Assembly (NCBI GenBank): GCA_004335835.1
Contig: RWJK01001937.1
Coordinates: forward strand, 35,717 to 99,716
DNA length: 64,000 nt
From: Scenedesmus sp. ARA3
Lineage: Eukaryota; Chlorophyta; Chlorophyceae; Sphaeropleales; Scenedesmaceae
Direction of reading: 5' to 3'
The stretch's first letter is position 1, and each line of letters opens with the position of its first letter. This document shows positions 35,589 to 47,409 of this stretch, in pieces. Below the pieces are notes generated by a model that was given only the letters and a program-made list of their open reading frames with translations, was not told the DNA's origin and searched no databases. The position numbers and the translations under genes were made by a program.

Positions 35589-36639
35589 TTTGGCTCTGCC
35601 CATGCTGCTGCTGGTTCCTGCAAAGCTGCTGCTGCCAGCTGCAGCGCTGCCTTTGACTGCACTGCTGCCCTGCATTTTGACTTCCAGCGGGTGGCCAAAC
35701 ACGCCGGCTAGGGCTTTGACCAAGTCAAACCTCAGCACGGCTGCAGGACAGCTGTCCTGCAAGTGCTTGTTGAGGCGCTCTGCTAGGTGCGGCACATACT
35801 CCACAAGAGATGTCTGGGGATCCCAGGACGGCAGAGACAGCGGTGGCAGCTGCTGCTCTGCCCAGTGCGGGTACTGTAGCTGCAGCTCCGGTGCTGCGTG
35901 GCTGCTCACACCACGCCCTACACGGAAGGCTACATGCAGCATGAACGGCTGCCGCTCCTGCTGCTGCTGCTGGTGCTGCTGCTGCTGCAGGCAGTCGATG
36001 AGGCGCTGAGCTGGCCCAAGGTCAGCCTCTACTGGGATGCTGAAGCAGGCCTGCTGGCTGCCATCTGCAGCTGCTGTGAGCAGCAATGCGTGTGGCGGAG
36101 GCAGTTGGTAAGCAGGTAGTTCTTGCTGCGGAGACTGGTAATGGTAAGTGCGCATCTGTGCATTAGCAGATCATCATCCACGTAACTGCTGGTGAGCAGA
36201 GGGTTGAATAAGTTGAGCTGCACAGCATTAACAGTAGTGGAAGCTTGGCGAAGCACGTGCACGGCAGCAAAGAGCAGCTTCACTCACCAGAGAGCAGCAC
36301 CTCTGAGCAGCCCAGGTCCTCCAGCATTGCAAGCTCAAATAGCAGACGGTCGTCCTGCAATGCTGCTATCTTTTCCTTTTGATGCTGCATGTATAAGCTT
36401 AGAAGCAGCTCCAACATTGCTGTCAGGGAGGAGGTAGGGTTGCTGCTGCTTGTGCTGCCCCAGCTGCTTAGCATCTGCACTAGTTCGGCGCTGATCGAGG
36501 GATCCAGCAGCGGGTTGAACGTTACATCGTCGAACACAACATCTGGAGCCTGCAAGGGGTTGCACGGGTCATGCACTACGTGCCACTGCAGGGACCGGTT
36601 GGCGTACTGACGCTTGTACACCAGACAACGCGATTCCAT
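34763..36639 (-). CDS. BRE: BRE / BRCC45 (BABAM2) homologue
   Basis: BRE is the UEV-like scaffold of the BRISC and BRCA1-A deubiquitinase complexes. The first exon (36639-36288, possibly longer 5') gives LQWHVVHDPCNPLQAPDVVF and a helical region (AMLELLLSLYMQHQ), matching the first UEV domain. The next (about 36155-35398) gives SLVEYVPHLAERLNKHLQ, a UEV2 core (FQLQFDQQPLLLFVEMPPSF) and LSNIPWSP. The last (34868-34763) completes the invariant SPRWDAAEMAARLFNFV tail seen as YPYSPRWDGNEMAKR in animals. The join CCCAG/GTGGGAT is exact. The exon 1/2 junction did not resolve in phase, so a small exon may be missing around 36155-36287. Ser/Gln insertions are typical of this genome. Cytosol/nucleus inferred. 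Confidence 0.85.
34869..34930 (-). repeat. (CTG)n against the last acceptor of BRE
   Basis: A CAG run on the plus strand, hence CTG on the gene's sense strand, ends in ctgcgcag just before the exon at 34868. Confidence 0.9.
35173..35247 (-). repeat. Exon echo, copy of BRE exon end and donor
   Basis: Repeats GPDSCAALSNIPWSP plus gtgagctgc in the intron ~200 bases past the real donor, with one silent change in the Pro codon. Confidence 0.92.
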
Positions 36640-37270
36640 CGTGCTGCTCGCGATATGTGAACAAACGTAGTCGGTAATGCTGGAAAAAGCTGCGCTATGC
36701 TGTTGACAAGCAGCAGATGTCGAGAAAGTGCTCGTCCAGTGATAGGCAGTACTGGTCACAGCAGTATTGCTGATGCTTGCTGATGCGAGCTGCAAGGTGC
36801 AGAAACGATTCCAGCCACAGCCACCCCACTGCCCGAAAGCATCACCTGCTTTACTCTGCTGTAGTCAGTCATGGCACAGAACAACACACTGTCACTGACA
36901 GTCACTTCAACTGTTACATGCCGGCACTGCACGCTCATTCCAAGCCTGCTGGTCAGAGCATGTCTTTGGCAGACATGTCACAGACGTTTTAATATACAGT
37001 AGTGCCCAGTGCCCATGCAGGTTTGCACTGCAGGATCAACAGTTGCTGCATGCGTAACAGCTCACCAAAGTGAACACTCATTTTGCACTACCATCACAGC
37101 GCACATCCAGTCACCTGCCAGCATGTCACAGCTGCAGCTGTAAGAAGAATGCTGAGAACACTGAGCAAAACTGGAGCCTGTGTGCTCAACTTGTGCTTTG
37201 AAAGCACAGCGCCACCGCACTGACAGCCACCATCCAAACATCAGCAACTGCGCCTGCTGCTCCTGCTGCT
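36640..37270. other. Intergenic, upstream of BRE
   Basis: Between the BRE start and the first echo behind the FNR-like gene. The BRE frame stays open upstream to ~36795, so a longer N-terminus is possible. No other gene. Confidence 0.45.
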
Positions 37271-37275
37271 GTGAT

Positions 37276-37650
37276 GAGAAACACTCACAGAACAGCAGCC
37301 ACTCCCAAGCCACCCCTTTGACTGTCAGCGCCTTAAAGACTCGCTGAAGCAGCTGCTGCTGCTGTGCCTAAAAGCAGTCGCAGAACAGCAGCCGCTCCCA
37401 GGCCACCCCCTGGAACGTCAGCCACTTCGCAACAGCGCTTGCCGAACACCAGCAGCAGCAGCTGCTGCTGCCGTGCTTCGCTTAGAAGTAGCCACAGAAC
37501 AGCAGCTGCTCCCAGGCCACCCCCTTTAACGTCAGCTGCTCCACGACAGCTCTCGCTGAACAGCAGCTGCTGCTGCTGTGCCTAGAAGTAGTCGCAGAAC
37601 AGCAGCCGCTCCCAGGCCACCCCCTTGAAAGTCAGCTCCTTATAGGCGGC
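37276..37650 (-). repeat. Echo array of the FNR-like gene's C-terminus, past its stop
   Basis: Four units of ~95-110 bp (about 37276, 37362, 37480, 37575) repeat the coding end of the gene including a stop: minus-strand readings are GVAWERLLFCDYF or variants (GVAWEQLLFCGYF, VAWEWLLFCECF), as at the true end 37719-37780. CTG runs separate the units. Confidence 0.9.
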
Positions 37651-37718
37651 GCTCGCTAACAACAGCTGCCGCTGCTGCCGCTGCCGCTGCCGCTGCTGCT
37701 GCTGCTGCTGTGCTTTGC

Positions 37719-40700
37719 TTAAAAGTAGTCACAGAACAGCAGCCGCTCCCATGCCACCCCCTTGAACGTGAGCTCCTTTGCAACAGCGCTCGCAATGTCC
37801 CCGCCCAGACCAGCCAGCAGCACCGTGGCATCACTCGCCCTGCCACCTAGCACGCTTTCAATACCATGCTCATGCAGGAAAAGACCCTGATCCAGCAGGC
37901 CCATGATGTCAGCAGCAGTGACAACTGCATCGCTGCCGCTGCTGCTGCTGCTGCCGTTGGCTGCAGGAGCTTCGCCATCCTCGCTGCTGCTCTTGAGCAT
38001 GGACTCTGTGTACAGCGGGTGGAAGTTGATCTGGGGTTGCGGCAGTATGCAGCAGAGAAGAAAAGGCAGCAAAGAGAGGGCAGCATTGTAGGTGTTTTGA
38101 CCGGCCAAGGGTTTTGTGCATTGCTTTTGAGCATGGCCTCTGTATACAGCGGATGGAGGTTGATCTAGCGGCAGCAGACAGCAGATCAAAATGCGACATA
38201 AGGCAGCAAGATGAGCGTAGAGGTGGTGGCCAGGGTCGGAGGAACAAGCATGACAGCTTGGCACTACTGCTGGCATTGGCTGGCAAGCCATGCCTCTCCC
38301 TGCACCGGGCCAGGAAAGCAGCACGCAAGCACAACAATCTTTTACGTGTAAGCAGCTGAATGTATCAGCAACTCCCCACGCACAAGCATCTGCTGACAGG
38401 ACAGCCTGCCCACGGCACAAACCTCATCACCTCAATGCTGCCGCCGCTGCTGCTGCCCCAGCTACTAGCTGCCTGTATAGCTACACTTTCCGCTGGTGTC
38501 TCTGCGCTTCCACAGCTAGATGTATGAATATTGTAGTTGGATGAATCAGCCGCTACCCCTGCCTCACGCCACTGGTGCCACTCCGCCAACTAAGGCAGCA
38601 CTGCTGGGGCTCATGGTCACATACACGCAGCTGACGCGGTGGCTGGCGGCCACCTAGCAACGCCACCTGCAACCTGCAATTCTGACACGCTTGCTGCCGT
38701 CAAGCAAACACTACCCTAGCCTAGGGTTCAGCTGCTGCCTCTTTAGCCATGCAACGCTGGCAACATCTGTAGCTTTACATCTAGCTTTGTATCACTCACC
38801 CCTGCCTCACGCCACTGGTCCCACTCCGCCAAGAAAGCAGCGCTGCTGGGGCTCTTGGTCACATACACGCAGCTGACCCTGTGGCTGGTGGCGTGCGCCT
38901 GCACGGGCGCCCAGTTGAGCACTGCGCGCATTGCAGCAATGCCGCGCAGGCCGACTGCGATAGCCAGGATGTTGCGCTGCTCCTGTGATGCAAAACAGCA
39001 AGCAGTAATGAGTGCGGAAGAAGGTGCAATCACAATCCCGCGCAGGCCGACTGCAGTGGCCAGGATGTTGCGCTGCTCCTGCGGTGCAAAAAGCAAGCAG
39101 CACCAATATCGGACAGCAGATGCACACATCACAAGCTATGCAGCTGCCATGCGCCACACAAGCTGCTGTCCCTGCCGCGCCTCCATCGAGCTGGGCAGGC
39201 CTGAGTAGCTGTTGAAAAGCGAGGCCACACTATGCAACAGGAGCAACATAACATACTGCTCCTGTTGCAATGTCTGACTTACGACGTTATTACACGAACC
39301 TAGTATGATGTAGGCCATAGTGTGCTTGCATGCAACTGACTGTAACCTTCCTGTCAGCAACACACAGCTGCACATGCGCCATGCTGTACAAAAAAGTGCT
39401 GCCAGCCCTTACCTCCAGGGAGCTGGGCAGGCCTGAGTAGCTATTGAACAGCGAGGCAAAGCCACGGCCCACAACCTGGCTGACCTGCAACAGCAACAAG
39501 GCATCATTGCAGCAATCGGGCAGCCACAGACATGAGCAGAAGAATCAGCACAAATTGTAGGAATTGCAGAAAGTCAGCACAACAAGCTGCCAAGCAGCTG
39601 AGCTGTTCAACAGCACAGCAGGTGCGGCGCCTGTTTCGGAGATCCTGCCCAGACACACCGCAGCTCGCTTGAATACATGTCGTACACGTTGCCACGCCAC
39701 CTGTGATACAAGCTAACTGGTGCAGGAAGAAGCAGCACACCGTCTTCATCCGCAGTAGGTGCAAGCATGGTCGGCTGTGCCCGACCATACGCTTATGCTT
39801 TGCATGTTTGCATGCGTTTGTAACACGTTGTGCGCACCTCCACAGTCGCGCCTGGCGCCATGTCTGCCAATGTCGACTGGTCCCCGCCGTTGCGCTTGTC
39901 AATAACCACCTGCGCAGCAGACACAGCACAGCGATTGGAGCATAGGGCGAGATGGTGCGCCTGCTGTAAGAAACATCTATGCATGTGTGATGCACCATGC
40001 AGCATCCCTGGACCACTTTTTCGATGCATCAGCTGCAGACAGATATAGCACAGGTATGCAAGAGAACTGCTACTGCTCCTGTGGCGCTGTTGCTATCACA
40101 GCTCTGCAGGACAGCTCCAACAGTCCCCAAAACAGCTGCAGCATCTGCTGCTGCTGCTGCTGCTTGGCCATCCCACCTCAATGATGGAGCCCCCGATGTA
40201 TGCTGAGTCTCTCCGTGACTCGTACGGTGAGCATGCGATAGTGTACAAGTGCTGGTTGTCTGCTAGCCCGTTGGTCTCGTCCTGTGTGGTTGGCCGCACA
40301 CCCACAAACTGCCCAGGGACCTGTCAACATGGAAACAGACAAGTGCAGAAGAACCAAAACGTACAGCGCCATGCGGTGCGTGGTGTCAGATATGTTGCTG
40401 AATCAAGCATACCTTGCATTGCTGTTCAGGTGGCAGGTGATCAACGCTGACATATGCAGGATGCATGCATACTGCTTTGTACTGCCCTGCAGTGCAGCAA
40501 TGCACCTAAGTCGCTTGCCGCCCATGCCCATAGGTTGTGCTGCAATTTTAAGCTTGCAAGCAGGCAGGGCTTGATTTGTACCGTACTACGCTTATGTAAG
40601 CACATGCTGCTGCATGCAGCGCCCAGCACTGCACAACGACTGCAGCAGCTGCTAGCAATGATTGCTGCTGCCCCTTGCTGCTCTGTATTGCTGCAAAGAA

Positions 40701-41288
40701 GCGCCCCCTTACTGTGAAGGACTCGATCCATCTGGCAGTGTCTGGCACAGCTTGAATCTTGCGTCCATAGAGCATGTCAACCTGTTGAGGAAACGGAAAC
40801 CAGTCAGCAACACACCAGCTGATTCTGCTGGGCACAGCTCTGTTGCTGATGTCAGACCTAGGCACAGTACGCCTGGCTGCGCTAAAAGCAGCCATACCTC
40901 ATCTGATACACTGAGGTGCAGCAGCCTGTGGGTCCCATCAAGGTTGATTGCCCTGCATGAACGATGCAGGACGATGCAGGATTATTCCTGTCATGCCAGC
41001 AGCGCAACAGGCAGTACTGCAAGCACAGAGGGCCCCAGATGCTTACTCGTTACGGATCACGGTTGCTGGAGACCACGTGAGCTTCTCCTTGACCTCCCTA
41101 ATGCCGGCAACCACGTTGGGGCCGAGCTTTGCTTCGTGAAGCTCGTCTGGGTCTACACTGCTGCGCACTGCTACCTCAGGTCGTGCTGGGACGTGCCTGA
41201 GGCCTGCACAAGCCTGCCTACCCACAGCGTGTGGATATGCTAAATGCTTTGAAGCATGTCCGTGCTGCAGCTGGCTGGATCGAAGCAT
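37719..41288 (-). CDS. FNR-like FAD/NAD(P)-binding oxidoreductase, plastid type (396 aa)
   Basis: Nine exons proposed: 41288-41047, 40952-40898, 40781-40713, 40320-40177, 39909-39838, 39484-39413, 38982-38800, 38472-38431 and 38030-37719 (1,191 nt, 397 codons with stop). The start (MLRSSQLQHGHASKHLAYPH) is transit-peptide-like. PGQFVGVRP and HLYTIACSPYESRR form the FAD-binding barrel, VVGRGFASLF the flavin loop, NILAIAVGLRGIAAMRAVL replaces the nucleotide-binding ATGSGISPIRSL of plant homologues, AEWDQWREAG follows, and ATVLLAGLGGD to VAWERLLFCDYF is the family C-terminus. The closest match I recognise is the plant pKIWI502-type ferredoxin-reductase-like family. The substrate is unknown. The exon at 38472-38431 is least certain. 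Most exons have an intronic echo. Divergent from the coiled-coil gene at 41743. Confidence 0.82.
38127..38164 (-). repeat. Exon echo, copy of last-exon start (FNR-like)
   Basis: A ctag acceptor then INLHPLYTEAML against INFHPLYTESML at 38030. Confidence 0.88.
38558..38648 (-). repeat. Exon echo, copy of exon 7 end (FNR-like)
   Basis: SHRVSCVYVTMSPSSAA is repeated downstream of the real exon. Arg AGG/CGC, Ser and Ala codons differ silently; then the frame slips. Confidence 0.9.
39035..39078 (-). repeat. Exon echo, copy of exon 7 start (FNR-like)
   Basis: An acceptor then QRNILATAVGLRGI against QRNILAIAVGLRGI; two further differences are silent. Confidence 0.9.
39181..39229 (-). repeat. Exon echo, copy of exon 6 end (FNR-like)
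   Basis: ASLFNSYSGLPSSME against ASLFNSYSGLPSSLE, with three silent changes. The donor has decayed to GC. Confidence 0.9.
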
Positions 41289-41742
41289 TCTCGTTGCCAG
41301 CAGTGATCTCGGTGCTGCAACCAACTAGGTACACCTGGTTCGCTTACTTGACCATATTTTGTGAAGCTCAAACAATGAAGTGAACAGCGCAACAGAACGC
41401 AATATGCAACGACCAACTCACTAAACCTTTTCCCGAGAGGTCGATTTCCTGAGCAGAGCTCAGAATGCTCTGCACCTGCGTAAACTAAATGTGCGTACCC
41501 CTGTCCAAGCCTTAACGTTTACTACGTCGTTGAAGTTTGCGCTGCACTGCTTTCGGGCTGTTCAGGAGCAGCAGTTGTCCATGTTCTGCGCGCAGGCGTC
41601 GTCCTGCAACTTTTAAAACTTTTTGTTTAATTGTTTTAGAAGCTTTGGTCAGGCTTAAAGGCACAGAAACTGTGCTGCGTAGCAGCAGCGAGCTAGTCTG
41701 GCATGAAGGATACACCAAGTAGTTGATACAGAGCCCAGGCTG
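41289..41742. promoter_or_regulatory. Shared divergent promoter region, FNR-like / coiled-coil gene
   Basis: 454 bases between the inferred start codons of oppositely oriented genes. No clear core element was recognised. Confidence 0.45.
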
Positions 41743-43512
41743 ATGAATGAGGAAAAGGTGCGAACATCCTAGTTTGTAGATTGCATCGTACGCGACCGGC
41801 TTGGCTGAATGGGCCTGCATGCGCGCAGGGGGAGGGTGGGCAGAAGGCAGACGAAGTCAAGGCAGCAGCACACACGGGCGACGCCAGGTCAAGCAGCAGC
41901 ACTGCCTCAAAACCGTCCGAAGATGAAGTTGGCAAGCAGAAACGGCTCTCTAACCCGAGCAGCAGCAGCTTGGCCAACAAAATTGCTGCCTTTGCCAGCG
42001 GCGTAGCGCCTGTGAAAAAGGGCATCACAAATGCCAGTGAAGATGCCATCACAGTTGAGGAGGTGCTGCATAAGCTGGAGTCAGCAGCCAGGGTGAGTCA
42101 GCAACGGCTGTGTATGCCTGTCATGCAGCTGATGGCAGCACTCCTTGGACAGTGACACATGCTGGCAACTACCAACTGATGCCAAGCAGTACGACAGAGC
42201 CATGCAGCCGCAGATCAAATTTGATACATGACAAGATCATCATTTGGAGATGGCGCCGGGCAATCACTGTAGCAGGAGCAGCCGCTGTAGCGCAGTAGAG
42301 AAGGCGCCTGCAGTTCACCATGCATGTCCTGCAAGTGCCAAACTGTGTCAGCTTGCAGGCTCGTGTGTGCAGGAACACGGGACCGCTGCAGTATGATTAG
42401 CACCCCCTGTAGCAGTTGAATTGTACCGTAACAGCAACGTTGAACTAGCGCGTACTCTACGCATGCATGCCTCATGCAGCCTCCTCTCCCCAGGCCCTTT
42501 CCTGCAACCACCTGCGTATGCTTGCATGCTGTGCCACACTGGTTGGGAGCTCTGAGCACTAGTCAACTTCCTGCATAGTAACCATGCATGGTTAACATGC
42601 TGCGGCTGCTGTGGCTGCACACCGTCTGCACTTGCAGGCGGCCGCCGCCTCGGGCAAGACTGAGCTGCCGCAGCTGCTGGTCCGCTCAGCTTATGAGGCC
42701 CTCAGTGCTGCCCGCGATGACTCAGCGCGGCTCGCTAAGGAGCTCACGGAGCTCAAAAACAGCCGAGTGCAGCTCATCCCGCCCAGCGCGTGGGTGAAGC
42801 GCGAGCACAAGTATAAGATGGACCAGGAGAAGCACGAGCACACTGTGGGCATGCTGCAGCAGCGAATTGAGCGGCTAGAGCTGGAGCTGCAGGTGCTGCG
42901 GGAGGGCTTTAATGTGAAGCCGCTGGAGCAGCGGATAGAGGTGAGGCTAGCAGCAGGAAAGGATATTTGAATCAGCATGTGTCTTTCAGCGCTACGTGAT
43001 GGCAGCAGCAGCCCAAGGTGTGATGATGTCATCGAGTGACAGTATCCAGGTGCGCTCCAGCCGCACTGGGCGTGTGTTGCCGCAGCAGCTGGCACTGTCC
43101 AAGCTGCACAGGCGGCTGTTCTGGATGAGGCATAACGTAATCCACATCTGAAGCATTGCAGGTTGGACAGGCAGTACTAGAGCAGCCTCTGCTCAGGGGT
43201 CCTGGCACAGGATTGTCTGCCGCTTCTTCACCTGCTGCCCGATGCCCGTTGTTGCTTGCAGGAGCTGGAGACGCAGCTACTAGCCGCCTCAGAGGAGAAG
43301 ACCAAGGTGCAGAGCAAGTACCACCAGCTGTCCATCAAGCACAGGCAGCTCATAGAGACCAGCCCGCAGGTTGCCACCATCTGGAACGAGGTGCTGCAGC
43401 AGCAGCACGCCACAGGCACCAGCGGCGACAGCGCAGCAATGCAGCGGCTCAGCAACTTTGACTTGCGGTACACAGGGGCTCACAGCGGCATGGTCATGCC
43501 GGTGGCAGCGGT

Positions 43513-43544
<32 letters not shown>

Positions 43545-45803
43545 GCAATGGCGAGGCCAGCCCCCGGAAGCTGGCAAATGTAAATGCAGCAACAGCCATC
43601 TTCAGCAACGGCGCGCCAGTGGCACCAGGTGCGTGGGGTGCGCATGCCGTGTCACAGTCTGTGGCTGTTGATGTGGACATGCAAGCATGGCTGCATGGCA
43701 GCATGGCATTTCTGGTAGCAAACTGACACACAGGTGCTCGAGCACAAATTTCTTGCTTGTCTGCAATGCTTGGTCTTGTTGCTGACGTGCGCCCCTTGTC
43801 TCCTTCACTCAGCTGCCGTCGGCCTATGCTGTATCAACTCCCTATGGTCATGACTCTCAAACCCTGCCTGCTTACCTCACCATTCGCCATTCCTGCAGCT
43901 CCATCCGCATACGAGCCCAAGTTGTTGCTCCTTATATTGCCTATATGGCAGACTCTGACTTCACCTGCACCGACTGCCTTCACCGCTCATGCCACTCCTG
44001 CAGCTCCATCCGCATACGAGCCCAAGCTCGCAGCCACAGGCGCCAGCAAGCACCCGCAGCTGTCAGATGCGGGCAGCATCGAGCAGGGCCCTGAAACTCC
44101 TGTGCTCGCATACGCAGCCTCGCCAGTGCATGCAGGCTCTGGCGGCGGGACAGCAGCAGCAGCTGGTGCGTCAGCGCAGCCGCAGTCGGCAGAGGAGCGT
44201 GCTGCTGCGCTGATGCAGGCTGTTGCGCTGGAGGGGCTGTCTCCTGAAGCATCTATTGCGGCGCTGCAGCAGCTGAACTATGATTTGACCATGCAGGTGA
44301 GCTGAGGGTTGCAAATGCATGCAGCGGCAAGAGCAACACATACATCTGCAGGCTTGTGTATGCCTACAAGTGTATGCTGTCTGGGGCACCACTGCACTGC
44401 ACTGCAGCTGGTTGTGCTTGACGGGGAAGTTTGCAGGAAAACAGCAAATTACAGGGGCCTGCAGTCATTGCACAGTGTGCACTGTGGGAGCCATGGAGCT
44501 ATGCAACACACTGCCAGTCACCCTCGTAGCACTGCAGCCAACTGAGTTGCCGTGTGCTGCGCTTGCTGCTGCTGTCTGCTGCTATGCATCTGCCATGCTG
44601 CTGCGAATCTGTCTTGCGGCTGCAGCTGGGCCTGTACCAGCAGATGGTTGCTCGACTTAAGGATGCAATGGAGCAGGGCGACCTGGAAAAGGCAGAGCTA
44701 GAAGCAGACAAGCTAGCACTAGAGGCTCAGCTGCATGTGGTGTCCAATGCTGTAGCAGCAGCAGGCGGCGACCACAGCCAAGCAGCAGCGCTGATGGCTA
44801 CTGCCAACTCGGCTGGGTCAGTAACGGGCGGCGGCAGCAGGGCGGGTAAGGGAGGCTGGGGCTTCTTCTGGCGCCGCACAGGTGCTGGTAACACTGGTGA
44901 TGATGAGCAGGGCGAAGGCAGCTTGGCAGATGCAAGCAGCATTGGCCTGGCATCCCTCAATAGCAGCAGGCGCTCTAGCTTAGATCTTGATGCAGCACAG
45001 CAGCAGCAGCAGCAGCAGCAGCAGCTTGGCGCTGGGGGCTCGCCTACCGTGCAGCACAGCAGCAGCAGGCAGTCTGGCGCGGCTCCAGGCACACCAAACA
45101 GCGCAGCTGCAGATGAGGACGGGCAGCAGCAGCAGCAGCAGCTGCAGCGGAGCAACAGCGGCGACGCCTCGCCGCAACACCAGCAGCAGGGGCGCGTCAG
45201 CAGCAGCAGCAGCCCCTCGCTGCAGCCAGCCGGCTCTGGCAGCTCGCCTGCTCCGGCTGCAGCAAGCAGCGTGGCTGCACTGTTCACTGGGCGGCGAGCG
45301 CGCGCAGCAGCGCGTGCTGCATCTTCAGCAGACTCACTGCAGAAGGAAATGAAGGAGCTGCGGCGGCAGCTGACTAGCGTGCAGGTGAGAGGGAGCTTGG
45401 TGTCAAGCTGAATGCAGCGCTCTCTCGTGAGAGCAGCATCTTTTTAATGCACTGCCGTGTACCGGCACATATGCAAGCAGAAGTTGCGGCGGCAGCCGAC
45501 TAGCATGCAGGCAAGGGGGTGTTTTGAGACGGAGCTTGATGTCAAGCTGACTGCAGCAATCTCGTGTGAGCAGCACAATGTGATGCTCTGTCGTGTAGCG
45601 GCACATATGCACGCAGAAGTTGCGGCGGCAGCTGACTAGCATGCAGGAGAGGGTGCTTTGAGAGGGAGCTTGACGTCAAGCTGAAATGCATAGCTCTCGT
45701 GTGTGAGCAGCATCCTGCAATGCTCTGCCGTGTAGCGGCATAAATGGCAGCAAAGGCTGCAAACGCTCGCAGGAATTGCACTGGAAAGCTGCAACTGCGC
45801 CTG

Positions 45804-45841
<38 letters not shown>

Positions 45842-47096
45842 ACGTGCAGGATGAGAACAAGTTCCTGGTGCAGAACCTGGTGGAGATCAAAATGGAGCTG
45901 GCTGAGACGCAGAGTGAGTTTTGGGTTGTTGCTACAGCATGTGGCGTGCCTTGCAGTCCTCGCAAGAACTTGATGCACAGGGCTGGGCCGCCCGCGGCTG
46001 CAGCCATCATGCAGGGATCGTGCCATGAGGCATGCTTGCAGTCCTGCAGGGGTCTGCTGTGGGGTCGTGCTCAGGGTGCCTTGAGCAGCATTTTTTTCTG
46101 GGCCCAGTCCTCTTGCACCTCTTGCAGAGCAGTTCCACGCAACTGGCTTTTGACCATGCTAGGGGCACTCATCTCCATTCTGTTCCCTCCTCTGCTTGAA
46201 AGCCGAATATGGCTCTGACCTGCCTGCAACTGCCTCCTTCCTGCCTCCCTTGTGTGCTGCGTGTAACCTGCCTGCGCCCAGGCAACCATGACCAGGCGAA
46301 GCGTGCCTTGGTGCGGGCGATGGATAAAGAGGCCTGCCTAGACGTGCGTGTTGGCGAGCTCACCAACATGCTGGACATGGTAACGCAGCAGCAGCAACAG
46401 CAGCAGCAGCAGAGCCTGGCAGGCATCGCGGCTGTGGTGGCTGAGGGTGCTGTGTCTGTGGCTGAGTCAGCTGGCGCGGCTGCAGCAGCAGCCATCAATG
46501 CGGCTGGTGCGGAATACACTAAGACGCGCAACAGGCGCGCAGCCAGCCGGCGAAACAAGCAGGGCGCAGGGGAGCAGCAGGCCGGCAGTGCATCCGAGGG
46601 CGTGTCTGGCGGTGCGTCGGATACTGCCAGTTTGGAGGGTGATGCACATGGTGCTGCTGTGAATAGTGAGGGGCTGAGTGAATCTGGCGCAGATGAAGAG
46701 GGCGGCAGCAGCGCCGATGGTGCTGCTGCTGCTGCTGCTGCCGAGCTGCCTGTGGGCTCTCACAGCCTCAGCTCCACCAGCAGTGGCGAGTTTAGCGAGG
46801 CGCTCAGCAGGAGCAGCAGCGGCAGTGCTGCAGCTGGTGCAGCTGGTGCTGCAGCTGGTGGTGGTGGCGGAGCTGCAGCCGAGGATGGTGGTGATGCAGC
46901 AGGCCCCGGTAGTGTGCAGGAGCCAGATACAGCGGCAGCCGCAGCGGCAACAGGCGATGTCAGCAGCGGCAGCGGCGACGGTGATCCTGCAGCTGAAGAC
47001 GTTGCACCAGGCAGTGCTAGCAAGCGATCAGCAGGCACTGTGAACAGGCGTAGCAGGAGTAGCAGCAGCAACTCAACACACGAGCTGTCGTGTTAG
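41743..47096 (+). CDS. Coiled-coil protein with Ser/Gln-rich linkers (959 aa), function unknown
   Basis: Eight exons in phase: 41743-41757, 41829-42092, 42638-42940, 43262-43628, 44004-44296, 44626-45384, 45850-45913 and 46282-47096 (2,880 nt, 960 codons with stop). The tiny first exon (MNEEK) is the least certain. Heptad-rich stretches occur in exons 3 and 4 (RDDSARLAKELTELKNSRVQ, GMLQQRIERLELELQVLREG, ELETQLLAASEEKTKVQSKY), exon 6 (YQQMVARLKDAMEQGDLEKA) and exons 7 and 8 (DENKFLVQNLVEIKMELAET). Linkers are Ser, Gln and Ala runs, and the last ~200 residues are disordered and acidic. No enzyme or membrane motif was recognised. A structural or tethering role is the most that can be inferred. 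Several exons have echoes. Confidence 0.72.
43899..43921 (+). repeat. Exon echo with in-frame alternative acceptor (coiled-coil gene)
   Basis: cctgcag plus 23 bases coding PSAYEPK, identical to the start of the exon at 44004. The two acceptors are exactly 105 bases apart and the stretch between them is open in frame. Confidence 0.9.
45481..45760 (+). repeat. Tandem copies of exon 6 end and intron start (coiled-coil gene)
   Basis: Two ~137-bp units after the real donor (45385) repeat the exon end (KLRRQPTSMQ at 45481-45510, KLRRQLTSMQ at 45617-45646 against ELRRQLTSVQ), each followed by a copy of the intron start. Their donors are mutated (gc, ga). Confidence 0.9.
45807..45841 (+). repeat. 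(CTG)n just before acceptor of exon 7 (coiled-coil gene)
   Basis: About 12 CTG units, then ctacgtgcag and the exon at 45850. Confidence 0.9.
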
Positions 47097-47409
47097 GCGA
47101 CCCAGCAGCATATGGTTAGATGCGAGCCAACGGAAGTCTGTGCATGTATTGCAGCCCCCCATGCATGCCGGGAAGGCGAACAGCCAATGAGCATCCGCAG
47201 CATGGCATTCTATCGCTTGTACAACTCAGGAACTGCCAAAGTCAAACATGGTGTGGTGTTTATGTTTTTCCTTGTGTGGTCCAGGCTTGCACTTTTGACG
47301 CCGAAGGCAGCTTAATCTGCTTGCATATGTACGTGAATATGTTTAAATAATTGTTTGTGATTGGTAGACGAGCGATATGCAGGCATAAGCAGCTCTGAAA
47401 ACGGTAAAC
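47097..47409. other. Intergenic, coiled-coil to SRPBCC gene
   Basis: Short spacer between two plus-strand genes. No feature seen. Confidence 0.5.
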
